Numbered from the stretch's first letter, positions 24,516-32,452 are shown. The stretch: 39,867 bases of DNA from CAZWUK01 sp964636685 (GCA_964636685.1 CAZWUK010000008.1:1-39867); one strand, 5' to 3'. Translations and numbers: made by a program. Notes: generated from the letters alone by a model not told the origin.

Positions 24516-25508
24516 ATGAAAAAACTGCTCGTAATCCTGTTGACATTGGTCATGACGCTTTCTATCGCTGCATGTGCATCTCCGTCCGGAAGTGATACCG
24601 ATGGAACGGAAGAAACCCCGGTGGTGGGATTTGTTTCCGCCGCATGGTCGGATGATTATTGCAAACGTCTGAATGACGCTCTAGTGGAGTTGGGGCCGGA
24701 GTACGGGCTCACCGTAGACGCCATTAACGGTGCGCCGAGTGGGTCGCCGGACGTTTCCGGTTATATCGAGGCGATCGATGCTCTTGCAGCAAAGAATCCG
24801 GATGCGATGATTGTCCAGCCGTTGTTCTCCGTGCCGGATCATTGCGTCCAGTTTAATGAAAAGGGCATTCCGCTGACCTTTTTGAATATTGCGCCTGAAA
24901 TCTCGGAAAACAGCAAAGATCTTGTTTACTACTATGCAGGATGCTTTGATGTAAAAATTGGAGAACAGCTTGCCGAGGAAATGGCAAAGGGACTGAAGGA
25001 TAACGCAAAGATCTGTGTAATGTGCCTTACTTACGGCCAGACAAACGCAACACAGAGGCTGGAGGGATTCCAGAACTGGATGGCGAAAAATCGCCCCGAT
25101 GTGAAAATTCTGGAGGTCAACTATGTTGAGAAAAACGATCCGTCCAATGCGCAGACGATTTTTGAAGATTGGATCCAGAAATATGGCGTAGGCGGCTTTG
25201 ACGGTGTTGCTACGCAAAGCTCCATGCAGACGCAAGGCATCGTTTCCAGCATGAAATCCTATAATTTGGACACTTCCAATTTTATTCTGGCAGGCATCTC
25301 CGCTTCCACCGGCGAATGGGTTGCCGAGGGCATGGAATATGTCGATCTCTATCAGGATCCCTATGCGGAAGCGCGGGCGGCACTGGAAACCACGCGTGCG
25401 ATGCTGGATGGAACGACGGATCAGCTGAAACTGCTGGAGGGAGAATACAACTGTGTCGCCGTTGCCATGACGCCTATTACCATTGAAAACGCAGATCAAT
25501 TCAAGTAA
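24516..25508 (+). CDS. Sugar-binding lipoprotein of ABC importer (periplasmic binding protein, RbsB-like)
   Basis: 330 aa, with AAAGGAGAAGG before the ATG. The signal peptide ends in lipobox SIAAC (Cys20), so it is anchored to the outer face of the membrane. The Peripla_BP_4 fold starts at about residue 38 (VVGFVSAAWSDDYCKRLNDALVELGPEYGLTV), with DAMIVQPLFSVPDH and YYAGCFDVKIGEQLAEEMAKGL, the typical lobes of ribose/galactose-type binding proteins. Aromatic residues lining the cleft cannot be assigned to a specific sugar by eye. The protein is the specificity component of the importer. Confidence 0.92.
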   Translation: MKKLLVILLTLVMTLSIAACASPSGSDTDGTEETPVVGFVSAAWSDDYCKRLNDALVELGPEYGLTVDAINGAPSGSPDVSGYIEAIDALAAKNPDAMIVQPLFSVPDHCVQFNEKGIPLTFLNIAPEISENSKDLVYYYAGCFDVKIGEQLAEEMAKGLKDNAKICVMCLTYGQTNATQRLEGFQNWMAKNRPDVKILEVNYVEKNDPSNAQTIFEDWIQKYGVGGFDGVATQSSMQTQGIVSSMKSYNLDTSNFILAGISASTGEWVAEGMEYVDLYQDPYAEARAALETTRAMLDGTTDQLKLLEGEYNCVAVAMTPITIENADQFK

Positions 25509-25565
25509 TGGGGTTACTGTCAACCGGCGTTTTGAAGAATTGGATAGGAAATATAAGAATATAAT

Positions 25566-25609
25566 GCAGCATAAAGCCATCCGTGAACACGCGGATGGCT
25601 TCATGCTGC
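25566..25609. terminator. Long hairpin between convergent operons, probable terminator
   Basis: GCAGCAT and AAGCCATCCG pair with CGGATGGCTT and ATGCTGC, giving 7 + 10 bp with a single A-C mismatch and an 8-base loop. It lies 57 bases after the binding-protein stop and 54 bases past the stop of the opposing CBM9-like gene. The U-tract is poor on both strands (CTGTCAAA on +, TATTATATT on -), so termination efficiency is uncertain. Confidence 0.6.
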
Positions 25610-25663
25610 CTGTCAAAAAAAAGTTCTGTCGGTATCTTTGAAAACGGTTAGCTTTGCCAGACT

Positions 25664-26281
25664 TCAGCGGCACAACAGTGTGCCAAAATATGCCGGAAGG
25701 TGGAAGTCCGGCGCAGGCGCGACAATGGGATTCCAGCAGGCATAGTATGGCTGCGTGGATTTTTCCGCCAGCTTGTAGAAATTAGCGCGCATTTCATACC
25801 CGGCGGGCGCGTCTGAAAACGCCGTGTAGCGGGCTAAAAACGCAAAGGGGATCTCGGCTGTCAACGTCCAGTGATAACCGCTCGGCAGATGCTCGATCGT
25901 TGTTTTGACGTGAAACTGAAAAAGATCCTCGTCCTTCAACAAGGCGCTATCTTCCCGACCGGTGCCAACGCCGATATACATTGCGCCGACGGCGTTGAAT
26001 TCCAGGTTTACATAGCGTCCGTCCACCTGCGGCGCCGGCATGAGAAAGAACTCTACCGCGCTGTCGTGCCAGACCAGCGGATGAATGTCGCGGGCGACGG
26101 TGCAAAGCTCTTTTTCTACAGCGTCAAAGGCAAGATAGAACCGATCGACGCCACGCAGCAGCTTTGCCGTGCAGACGGGACGATAGCCCGACGTGTCCCA
26201 CGGAAAGCAATCCACATTGCAGGCGGGGGCAACTGAAAAATCCGGTGTTTTGCCGGTGGAAAAAACGGTATAAGTATTCAT
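25664..26281 (-). CDS. CBM9-like carbohydrate-binding-fold protein
   Basis: 205 aa from the ATG at 26281, preceded by AGGAG; an upstream in-frame ATG lacks a site. The sequence (CTAKLLRGVDRFYLAFDAVEKELCTV, then VWHDSAVEFFLMP, YVNLEFNAVGAMYIGVG, HWTLTAEIPFAFLARY, MRANFYKLAEKSTQPYYACWNPI) matches the CBM9-like_1 beta-sandwich pattern of DOMON/CBM9 type proteins. There is no signal peptide. The function is unknown; members are often encoded near sugar catabolism genes. It is the last gene of the molybdenum operon, 13 bases after mogA, although its family has no known link to molybdenum; it faces the sugar importer across a terminator. Confidence 0.75.
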   Translation of the reverse strand: MNTYTVFSTGKTPDFSVAPACNVDCFPWDTSGYRPVCTAKLLRGVDRFYLAFDAVEKELCTVARDIHPLVWHDSAVEFFLMPAPQVDGRYVNLEFNAVGAMYIGVGTGREDSALLKDEDLFQFHVKTTIEHLPSGYHWTLTAEIPFAFLARYTAFSDAPAGYEMRANFYKLAEKSTQPYYACWNPIVAPAPDFHLPAYFGTLLCR

Positions 26282-26294
26282 AGTATTGCTCCTG

Positions 26295-26789
26295 TCATTT
26301 TGTGTTTTTGGCGCACTCATTCTTTGTGCCGAGCAGCATACAAAGCCCGTGCTCGATCGCGGGAAGCACGGGAAGAAGGTTTTCGGAAACCGCCTTGGGA
26401 CTGCCCGGAAGATTCAGAATCAGAGATTGTCGACGGACGCCGCAGACGGCGCGCGAGAGCATCGCGCGGTCGGTAATGGGCAGACAGTAGGCGCGCATGG
26501 CTTCTGGAATGCCCGGCACCAGCTTTTCACAGACGGCAAGCGTTGCTTCGGGCGTAACGTCCCGCGGCGAAAGCCCCGTGCCGCCGGTAGTGACGATCAA
26601 AGAGATCGCAAGCGTATCAGCACAGTGGCACAGAACGGTTTCAATCTCTGCCTGTTCATCCGGAACAATGGCGGTATAAGCAGTTTCATAGCCCGCTTCC
26701 TTTAAGAGCTGCTCCGCCAAGGGGCCGGCGGTATCCTCGCGTTCACCCTTTGCGCCTTTATCGCTGACTGTGATAACAGCACACAGCAC
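26295..26789 (-). CDS. MogA/MoaB-family molybdopterin adenylyltransferase
   Basis: 164 aa. The family adenylylates molybdopterin before metal insertion by MoeA. The MPT-binding signature VTTGGTGLSPRDVTPEAT (about residues 68-85) and the later LNLPGSPKAVSENLLPVLPAIEHGLCML are intact, and AVITVSDKGAKGEREDTAGP is the standard N-terminus. It lies 12 bases after modC in the same operon. MogA and MoaB are close relatives; the length and single-domain form fit either. Confidence 0.92.
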   Translation of the reverse strand: MLCAVITVSDKGAKGEREDTAGPLAEQLLKEAGYETAYTAIVPDEQAEIETVLCHCADTLAISLIVTTGGTGLSPRDVTPEATLAVCEKLVPGIPEAMRAYCLPITDRAMLSRAVCGVRRQSLILNLPGSPKAVSENLLPVLPAIEHGLCMLLGTKNECAKNTK

Positions 26790-26801
26790 GATAGCCTCAC
26801 C

Positions 26802-27863
26802 TCATTTCAATATCATGATAGCAGACGGATCGATCACAATGCAAGCATCATCGCCGGCAGAAAGGGTGCAGACGGATTTCGCAAGCTCGACGCGGATTCT
26901 GCCCTCGCCTTCCCTTGCGGCGCTTGGATGCACTATGAATACGGTGGAAAACACATTGTCGATCACGCGTTCCACCCGGACGGCAAAGCAATTCTCACAG
27001 ACGGTCTTTGCAGGGGCGAAGCGAATAAAGTGCGCGCGAACGCCAACAAATGAAAAGCTTCGCGGAATCGTGCCGTTTACGGCGAGCGTGCAGCCCCAGT
27101 CGGTCGCCGCGACGTGTTTGCCGTCCAGCGGCGCCGCACGGGAAAAATTCTTGCAGCCGGAGAGCGTTGCCGCCGCCAGCGTTTGTGGATCGGAGAACAG
27201 CTTCCCGACCGGAATCGTATCCTCTGTTTTTCCGCCATCCATCACGCAGACCCGGTCGGCAAGGCGGTAGACCTCGTCGCGGTCATGCGAAACATAGACC
27301 GTCGGCCCTGAAAAGCCTTTCAGCATATCCGACAGCTCCAACTCCAGCTCGGATTTTAAGAAGCTGTCAAGCGAGGAAAAAGGCTCGTCCAAAAGCAGGA
27401 TGGCTGGATTTGACGCAAGGATACGCGCCAGCGCCACGCGCTGCTGCTGCCCGCCGGAAAGTTGATGCGGATAGTGATGCAGAAGGGACGCAAGGCGAAA
27501 GGTATCCGTAATTTTTAGAAAGTTCTTTTGCCGTTCGCATTTGTCCGCGCAGCGATGAAGGGCGCAGCGAATATTCTGCGCAACCGTCATGTTGGGAAAG
27601 AGCGCGTAATTTTGGAACAGAAAGCCCACGTTTCGCTGCTGCGGCGGGAGATTGATCTGCTTTTTGGCGTCAAAGAGCGTCTTGCCGTTGAGCACGATCA
27701 CGCCGCTGTCGGGCTTCTCGACTCCGGCGATACATTTGAGCGTCATGCTCTTGCCGCAGCCGGAGGCGCCAAGCAGCGCGAGGGTTTCATTTTCGACGGA
27801 GAATAAAACGCGGAGGGAAAAATCGCCGAGCCTTTTTGCGATATCGACATGCAGTACGCTCAT
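26802..27863 (-). CDS. modC: Molybdate ABC transporter ATP-binding protein
   Basis: 353 aa. The ATPase domain has Walker A GASGCGKSMT, Q-loop LFQNYALFPNMTV, signature LSGGQQQRVALARIL, Walker B ILLLDEPFSSLDS and switch His in YVSHDRDEVYRLAD. The C-terminal 130 residues form a TOBE/Mop-like region (SFVGVRAHFIRFAP) that in other ModC proteins can bind molybdate and feed back on transport. The start overlaps the modB stop by four bases. Together with modA and modB it completes a molybdate importer. Confidence 0.93.
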   Translation of the reverse strand: MSVLHVDIAKRLGDFSLRVLFSVENETLALLGASGCGKSMTLKCIAGVEKPDSGVIVLNGKTLFDAKKQINLPPQQRNVGFLFQNYALFPNMTVAQNIRCALHRCADKCERQKNFLKITDTFRLASLLHHYPHQLSGGQQQRVALARILASNPAILLLDEPFSSLDSFLKSELELELSDMLKGFSGPTVYVSHDRDEVYRLADRVCVMDGGKTEDTIPVGKLFSDPQTLAAATLSGCKNFSRAAPLDGKHVAATDWGCTLAVNGTIPRSFSFVGVRAHFIRFAPAKTVCENCFAVRVERVIDNVFSTVFIVHPSAAREGEGRIRVELAKSVCTLSAGDDACIVIDPSAIMILK

Positions 27864-28564
27864 AGACTGTCCTCCGGCGTCGCCACGGGCGCTGTGCGGC
27901 GCTGTGGCGTGCGATAATGCGTTTCCAACAGGTTTACCGCTACCAGCACAACAAAGGAGATTGCAAGGTTTACAAGCACCCAGCGGTATGCCAGCGCATC
28001 GTTTCCCTCACGCCAAAGCTGATAGACAGTGGTCGAGATCGTGGCGGTACGCCCGGGAATATAGCCTGCGACCATGCTGGTTGCGCCATATTCGCCAAGT
28101 GCGCGCGCAAACGCCAACACCGTACCGGCAAGGATTCCCTGCCGACAGTTTGGCATACGGATGCGCCAAAAGAGATAGGTGTTGGACAGCCCCAGCGTTT
28201 TCCCCGCCGAAATGAGGTTTTGATCGAGCGCTTCAAACGCGCCCCGCGCCGTGCGGTACATCAGCGGCAGTGTGACGATGATCGTGGCAAAGATTGCGGA
28301 GTACCACTGCATGGTCAGCTTTGCGCCAAAAAGCCGCAGCCACGGCTCGCCGAGCGGCGCTTTAGGGCCAATGGTCTTGAGCAGAAAAAAGCCCACGACC
28401 GTTGGCGGCAGCACCATGGGGAGCGTAAAGACGCAGTCCAAAATGCCCTTGATCCAGCGGGGCGTTTTTGCCACGTAGTAAGCAAAAAAAATGCCGAGGA
28501 AAAAGGCAAAGACCGTGGAGATTGCCGCAACACGCAGCGAGTTGACAAGAGGAAACCAATCCAT
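27860..28564 (-). CDS. modB: Molybdate ABC transporter permease
   Basis: 234 aa with five to six membrane helices. The EAA loop is ARALGEYGATSMVAG, which is the ModB/CysT pattern, and earlier landmarks are FTLPMVLPPTVVGFFLL and RGAFEALDQNLISAGKTLGLS. GGAGCAAAT precedes the ATG. It is separated from modA by a 14-bp hairpin that probably lowers its expression relative to the binding protein. Confidence 0.93.
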   Translation of the reverse strand: MDWFPLVNSLRVAAISTVFAFFLGIFFAYYVAKTPRWIKGILDCVFTLPMVLPPTVVGFFLLKTIGPKAPLGEPWLRLFGAKLTMQWYSAIFATIIVTLPLMYRTARGAFEALDQNLISAGKTLGLSNTYLFWRIRMPNCRQGILAGTVLAFARALGEYGATSMVAGYIPGRTATISTTVYQLWREGNDALAYRWVLVNLAISFVVLVAVNLLETHYRTPQRRTAPVATPEDSL

Positions 28565-28578
28565 ATTTGCTCCTGATA

Positions 28579-28613
28579 CGGAAAAAGCCGATTGCTTGGA
28601 TCGGCTTTTTCCG
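28579..28613 (-). terminator. Hairpin between modA and modB (attenuating terminator)
   Basis: A perfect 14-bp stem (CGGAAAAAGCCGAT / ATCGGCTTTTTCCG on the - strand, loop CCAAGCA) fills the 66-base gap. The T-run is within the stem, so termination should be partial, in line with the common excess of binding protein over permease. Confidence 0.7.
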
Positions 28614-28630
28614 ATGTCGTTTGATGATTG

Positions 28631-29524
28631 TTACCGCTCGGGGATCAGGAATCCGATTTGTTCAAACACCTTTGAGCAGGCGTAGGTCTTGAGAAATTCT
28701 ACAAACGCTTCTGCCGCCGCCTGGTTCTTGGTGATATTCAGAATCGCGGCGGGATAGGTGATGGCTTTGTGGCTGCCCTCCGGTGCCGTGGCAACGACCG
28801 TAACGCCTGCGGCGGTGGCTGCATCAGTGCTGTAAACAACGCCACAATCCGCGGATGCTTCAGACACTTGCGCGAGCACTTCCTTGACGTTTGTGCCGTA
28901 GCTGACCTTGCCGCCGGCAGTGAGCTTTTCCCATACGCCGAGAGTCGTGTAGATTTCCTCAGAGTACTGCCCCACGGGGACGTCGGAATTCCCCAGAGCA
29001 ACGATTGTCACCTTGTCGGTCAGCACATCGAGGAAGTCGGAGATCCCCTTATCAGAGCCGTTCGGCACGATCAGGACGACTTCGTTGGAAACAATATTGA
29101 ACCGGCTTCCCTGTAACACAAAGTCCAGTCCTTCGGTGTTGACGGCAGCGTCCGCAGTGCTGTCAAGCTGGTTCATCTGCTTTTGACCGGCGGAGATGAA
29201 CACGTCGCAGTCCGCACCCTCCTGAATCTGGGTTTTGAGCGTGCCGCTGGAATCGAAATTATACACGATGGTCACGTTCGGCGCGACCTCCTTGTACATC
29301 TCGGCGATCGTGTTGAGCGATTCGGTCATGGACGCGGCGGCAAACACGATCAGCTCGACGGGCGCAGCCTCCGGCTCGGCGGTGATTTCAGGTTCAACAG
29401 GCGCGGTTGTTGCTTCTGCTGCAGGTTCCGCTGTGGGATCGGGCGCTGCAACCGGCGCGGCACAGCCGAAGCCCATCGAGAGTACCATGAGAATGACGGC
29501 AAGGATCGCGAGTTGTTTTTTCAT
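28631..29524 (-). CDS. modA: Molybdate-binding lipoprotein
   Basis: 297 aa from the ATG at 29524, preceded by AAGGAGAAAG. The signal peptide ends in lipobox MGFGC (Cys21), followed by a Pro/Ala/Glu-rich linker (25-60). The ModA domain begins ELIVFAAASMTESLNTIAEMYKE, with the family's S and T anion-binding positions in AAASM and FDSSGTLKTQI, and continues DVFISAGQKQMNQL. The C-terminal NITKNQAAAEAFVEFLKT is also typical. It captures molybdate (and possibly tungstate) outside the cell for ModBC. Confidence 0.93.
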   Translation of the reverse strand: MKKQLAILAVILMVLSMGFGCAAPVAAPDPTAEPAAEATTAPVEPEITAEPEAAPVELIVFAAASMTESLNTIAEMYKEVAPNVTIVYNFDSSGTLKTQIQEGADCDVFISAGQKQMNQLDSTADAAVNTEGLDFVLQGSRFNIVSNEVVLIVPNGSDKGISDFLDVLTDKVTIVALGNSDVPVGQYSEEIYTTLGVWEKLTAGGKVSYGTNVKEVLAQVSEASADCGVVYSTDAATAAGVTVVATAPEGSHKAITYPAAILNITKNQAAAEAFVEFLKTYACSKVFEQIGFLIPER

Positions 29525-29535
29525 TTGCTTTCTCC

Positions 29536-30555
29536 TTATTTTCCAAATCCGCAATTGGGATAGGTACAGTTTTCACAGCCGAGGCATAACCCGCCGCAGC
29601 CGAGCGTGGAAAAGTCCTTCTTGTCCAGCCGGACGCCGGCGGCGACCCGCGGCAATACGAGATCAAAAATCGTGCGCTTTGCGTACATCACGCAGCCGGG
29701 AAGCCCCATCACCGGCGTACCGTCGTCATAGTAACCCATCAAGAACATCGCGCCGGGCAGGACTGGGGCACCGTAGGTAACGATGGAAGCGCCGCTCTTT
29801 TTAATGGCGGCGGGGGTCATATCGTCGGGATCAACGCTCATGCCGCCGGTGCAGAGCACAAGATCCACGCCCTTTTCCCGAACGCGAGAAATGGCTTCGA
29901 CCACGTGGTCGATTCCGTCGTCGGAAACCTCATGCGCCACGGTTTGAATGGAAAATTCAGCAAGCTTATCCATAACCACCGGCGTAAAGGTATCCTGAAT
30001 CCGTCCGTGGAACACCTCGTTGCCGGTTGTGACGATGCCGGCCTTTATTGAGAGAAAGGGTCTGACAGACAGCAGCGGCTTTTCGGCGCCGATCGTACGC
30101 GCGGCCTCCATGCGGGCTTTGTCGATCACAAGCGGGATCACGCGCGCCCCGCAGAGCTTGTCGCCGGGCTTTACCACCGTGTTTGTGTGGCGCGTGGCGA
30201 TCATAATCTCATCGAGCGCATTGATTTGATCCAGACGGGGCACGTCCACCGTAAACAGACCGTCGATATCGGAGATCAGCTCGATTTTACCCTCGCGGAT
30301 CTCACTGCGGTGCATGTTTTGACTTTCGCAAATTCCCGCCAGGATCTCGGCAGCGTCGTTTTCGTGCAGTTTACTTTCGTCAACTTCCCACACATACAGA
30401 TGCTCCTTCCCCATGGAAAGCAGCACCGGGATATCCTCCGCTGTGACGATATGCCCTTTTTTGAACGCAGCGCCTTTTGTTTCACCGCGAACGATTCGGG
30501 TCAGATCATGGCATAAAACATGCCCCGCAGCATTCGTTGTTAAAATACATTTCAT
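29536..30555 (-). CDS. Molybdopterin-binding (MoeA-like) protein with cysteine-rich tail
   Basis: 339 aa from the ATG at 30555; the frame is open further but no upstream start has a ribosome binding site, and this ATG lacks one too. The first 160 residues (TNAAGHVLCHDLTRIVRGETKG, HLYVWEVDESKLHENDAAE) are an MoeA-like scaffold; the MPT-binding domain holds AGIVTTGNEVFHGRI, LVLCTGGMSVDPDDMTP and VMGLPGCVMYA. The last 22 residues carry five cysteines in a C-x3-C-x2-C-x2-C-x4-C pattern ending GFGK, which could hold a metal or iron-sulfur centre. Clostridial relatives occur with molybdenum hydroxylase genes; the exact reaction is not known. It begins the second half of the operon, after a 92-base gap with a palindrome. 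Confidence 0.85.
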   Translation of the reverse strand: MKCILTTNAAGHVLCHDLTRIVRGETKGAAFKKGHIVTAEDIPVLLSMGKEHLYVWEVDESKLHENDAAEILAGICESQNMHRSEIREGKIELISDIDGLFTVDVPRLDQINALDEIMIATRHTNTVVKPGDKLCGARVIPLVIDKARMEAARTIGAEKPLLSVRPFLSIKAGIVTTGNEVFHGRIQDTFTPVVMDKLAEFSIQTVAHEVSDDGIDHVVEAISRVREKGVDLVLCTGGMSVDPDDMTPAAIKKSGASIVTYGAPVLPGAMFLMGYYDDGTPVMGLPGCVMYAKRTIFDLVLPRVAAGVRLDKKDFSTLGCGGLCLGCENCTYPNCGFGK

Positions 30556-30563
30556 AGAAAATA

Positions 30564-30599
30564 GAATAGCATTATTCTTTTGAAAGAACAATGCTATTC
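30564..30599. repeat. 36-bp near-perfect palindrome upstream of the molybdopterin-binding gene, candidate operator
   Basis: The arms GAATAGCATTATTCTT and AAGAACAATGCTATTC match over 15 of 16 pairs around the centre TTGA. It ends eight bases before the ATG at 30555. On the - strand its 3' arm contains TGCTATTCT, an extended -10 like sequence. It is AT-rich and followed by TATTTTCT, so a weak terminator for the genes upstream is the alternative. Confidence 0.7.
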
Positions 30600-30647
30600 G
30601 GCATATTTTCTGGAAAAAATATTTTTTAGGATTATAATATTTCGAGA

Positions 30648-31079
30648 TCAGACAATTTCTATGGCATCTCCCGGGTGGATCGTGCCGCCGGTAAGCACCT
30701 TCACGAAGATACCCTCCGTGGGCATGACGCACTTGCCGACTTTTTTATAGATTTCGCAATGCTGGTGGCATTCCTTCCCGATCTGCGTGACCTCGGTGAG
30801 CGTATTCCCGATTTGCAGCCTCGTGCCGACGGGCAGGGTAAACAGCTCCAGTCCTTCCGTCGTGATATTTTCAGCAAATTTCCCGGGCGTGAGATCCGAA
30901 ACGCCCATCGCGCTCATTTTGTCGATGCTCTCCAGTGCAAGAAGGCTGATTTGTCTGTGCCAGTTGCCAGCGTGGGCGTCTCCGACGATGCCGTGATCGA
31001 CGCGAAGCTCGGCTTCGTCAACCGGGTATTTGAAGGTGCCTTTGTGATTGCTGACGTTGACAGATACGATGCTTGCCAT
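30648..31079 (-). CDS. MOSC-domain protein (first copy)
   Basis: 143 aa. The MOSC fold (as in the C-terminus of Moco sulfurase and YiiM) shows VDHGIVGDAHAGNWHRQISLLA, GKFAENITTEGL, LPVGTRLQIGNTLTEVTQIGKECHQHC and a C-terminal GGTIHPGDAIEI. The conserved Cys in GKECHQHC is the likely sulfur-carrying or pterin-contacting residue. Stand-alone MOSC proteins are thought to help deliver sulfur to, or handle, molybdenum cofactor. It starts three bases after moaA ends. It is one of two MOSC genes that flank moaA. Confidence 0.9.
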   Translation of the reverse strand: MASIVSVNVSNHKGTFKYPVDEAELRVDHGIVGDAHAGNWHRQISLLALESIDKMSAMGVSDLTPGKFAENITTEGLELFTLPVGTRLQIGNTLTEVTQIGKECHQHCEIYKKVGKCVMPTEGIFVKVLTGGTIHPGDAIEIV

Positions 31080-31082
31080 GGT

Positions 31083-32033
31083 TTAGCCTCCGATTTTGCT
31101 CATGTTCCGCGCGGTGCAAAAAGCGTCTGAGAAGCCGTTTGCAGCGGGCTTTGTATAGATTGCCTGCCGGATCGTTTCCAAAAGGAGATCGTCCTGTGCC
31201 GCAGCAAGCGCCGGCAGGAGAGAAACTTCGTAATTGTCGCCAAGACACGGGCGCAGCATGCCGTCGCTTAGGACGCGTACGCGGTTGCAGTCCTGGCAAA
31301 AGCGATGGGACATGGGGCTGATGAGCCCGATCCGCCCGCAGTATCCGGGGATTTCGTAGTCTGCCGATGGCTGGGAAGCGTACCGTGGCGGCAGCGGTAC
31401 AAGCTCCGGATGACTGCCAAGGATCTCGTCCGAGCGGATGCGCCGGTCGGTGTGATCCGTAGCGCCCATGGGCATGAGCTCGATAAAGCGTACATCGATG
31501 GGCTGTTTGCGGGTCAAAGCCAGAAAGTCGTCAATCTCATCGTCGTTTTGTCCGCGCAGGAGTACCGCGTTGAGCTTGAGCGGGGAAAATCCTGCTGCCA
31601 GCGCTTCGTCAATGCTTGTTAAGACTGCCGCAAGCGAGCCGCCGCCTGTGAGCGCTGCATACCGCTCGGGACGGAGCGAGTCGATGCTGATATTCAGCCG
31701 GTCAAGCCCCGCCTTTTTCAATGCGGCGGATTGCCCCGGCAAATGCTGCCCGTTTGTGGTCATGGCAATTTCCCGTATGCCGGGGATTGCATGAATGCCC
31801 GAGATCAGGTCGAACAGATCACGCCGCAGCATGGGTTCGCCGCCGGTCAGACGTACTTTTTCAATCCCGAGCTGTGCCATGACGCGAACGATGCGAAGAA
31901 ACTGTTCTGTGGAAAGCTCCTTATGCTTGGGACAGTTGCCTTCTCCGGCGCGGCAATAGGCGCACTTTAAGGTGCAGCGCTCTGTCAGCGACAGGCGAAG
32001 ATATGTGATATTTCGGTTAAAAGCGTCTTTCAT
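31083..32033 (-). CDS. moaA: GTP 3',8-cyclase MoaA
   Basis: 316 aa from the ATG at 32033. This radical-SAM enzyme converts GTP to 3',8-cyclo-GTP, the first step of molybdopterin synthesis. The N-terminal cluster motif is RCTLKCAYCRAGEG (Cys-x3-Cys-x2-Cys), followed by RLTGGEPMLRRDL and NISIDSLRPERYAAL. The C-terminal cluster has FCQDCNRVRVLSDGMLRPCLG. The usual C-terminal double-glycine tail is present (NMSKIGG), which in other MoaA proteins is needed for activity. It overlaps the upstream MOSC gene by four bases. Confidence 0.96.
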   Translation of the reverse strand: MKDAFNRNITYLRLSLTERCTLKCAYCRAGEGNCPKHKELSTEQFLRIVRVMAQLGIEKVRLTGGEPMLRRDLFDLISGIHAIPGIREIAMTTNGQHLPGQSAALKKAGLDRLNISIDSLRPERYAALTGGGSLAAVLTSIDEALAAGFSPLKLNAVLLRGQNDDEIDDFLALTRKQPIDVRFIELMPMGATDHTDRRIRSDEILGSHPELVPLPPRYASQPSADYEIPGYCGRIGLISPMSHRFCQDCNRVRVLSDGMLRPCLGDNYEVSLLPALAAAQDDLLLETIRQAIYTKPAANGFSDAFCTARNMSKIGG

Positions 32034-32452
32034 GGCTGCTCCTGTTCCAATGTGAGAGTTTGTCCCGTGCGGATTGTGCCGCCGGAAACAACCGCTGCAA
32101 AGGCGCAGTCCATGCGGATGGGGCAGGCGGCCTGATCCGGGATGGTGCAGCCGGGAAAGCAGCGTTTTCCCACCTGCGTGATGCGTAAAATACAGTCTCC
32201 GATCAAGAGCCGGTTGCCCGGATGCAGCAGACGGTAATTGAGTCCGTCCGTTTCGATATTGGCATAAAACCGTGCTGCGCAAAGTCCGCCGCTATCGGTC
32301 ATGGAACGCAGCGCCTGAGAGGAAGCAAGGCTTACCTGCCGCCGGGCGCTTTTTTCGTTGTTCCCAATCGTACTGTTTATTGGGAGATACAGAGAATCGC
32401 AGCGTAGCCGGACGCCTTTTTCCGGCGAGTCAAAGAGCGTTGCGACGGTCAT
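32030..32452 (-). CDS. MOSC-domain protein (second copy)
   Basis: 140 aa from the ATG at 32452, which overlaps the moaC stop by four bases; the frame is open further inside moaC but is a shadow there. Landmarks are YLPINSTIGNNEKSARRQVSLAS, FYANIETDGLNYRLLHPGNRLLIGDCILRITQVGKRC (conserved Cys) and VVSGGTIRTGQTL. It is clearly related to, but not close to, the MOSC protein at 30648-31079, so the pair is an old duplication or two separate acquisitions. Its role in cofactor maturation is inferred from the operon. Confidence 0.87.
   Translation of the reverse strand: MTVATLFDSPEKGVRLRCDSLYLPINSTIGNNEKSARRQVSLASSQALRSMTDSGGLCAARFYANIETDGLNYRLLHPGNRLLIGDCILRITQVGKRCFPGCTIPDQAACPIRMDCAFAAVVSGGTIRTGQTLTLEQEQP

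Noticed and set aside
25566..25640. Long hairpin plus A-run considered as an attachment site or insertion-sequence end
   Set aside because: There is no target duplication, transposase or integrase nearby; a position between convergent operons fits a terminator.
30564..30599. Considered as a second Moco riboswitch
   Set aside because: It lacks the GCCTCCC...GGAAAGG core and the GC-rich helices seen in the tupA leader; it is a simple symmetric palindrome.
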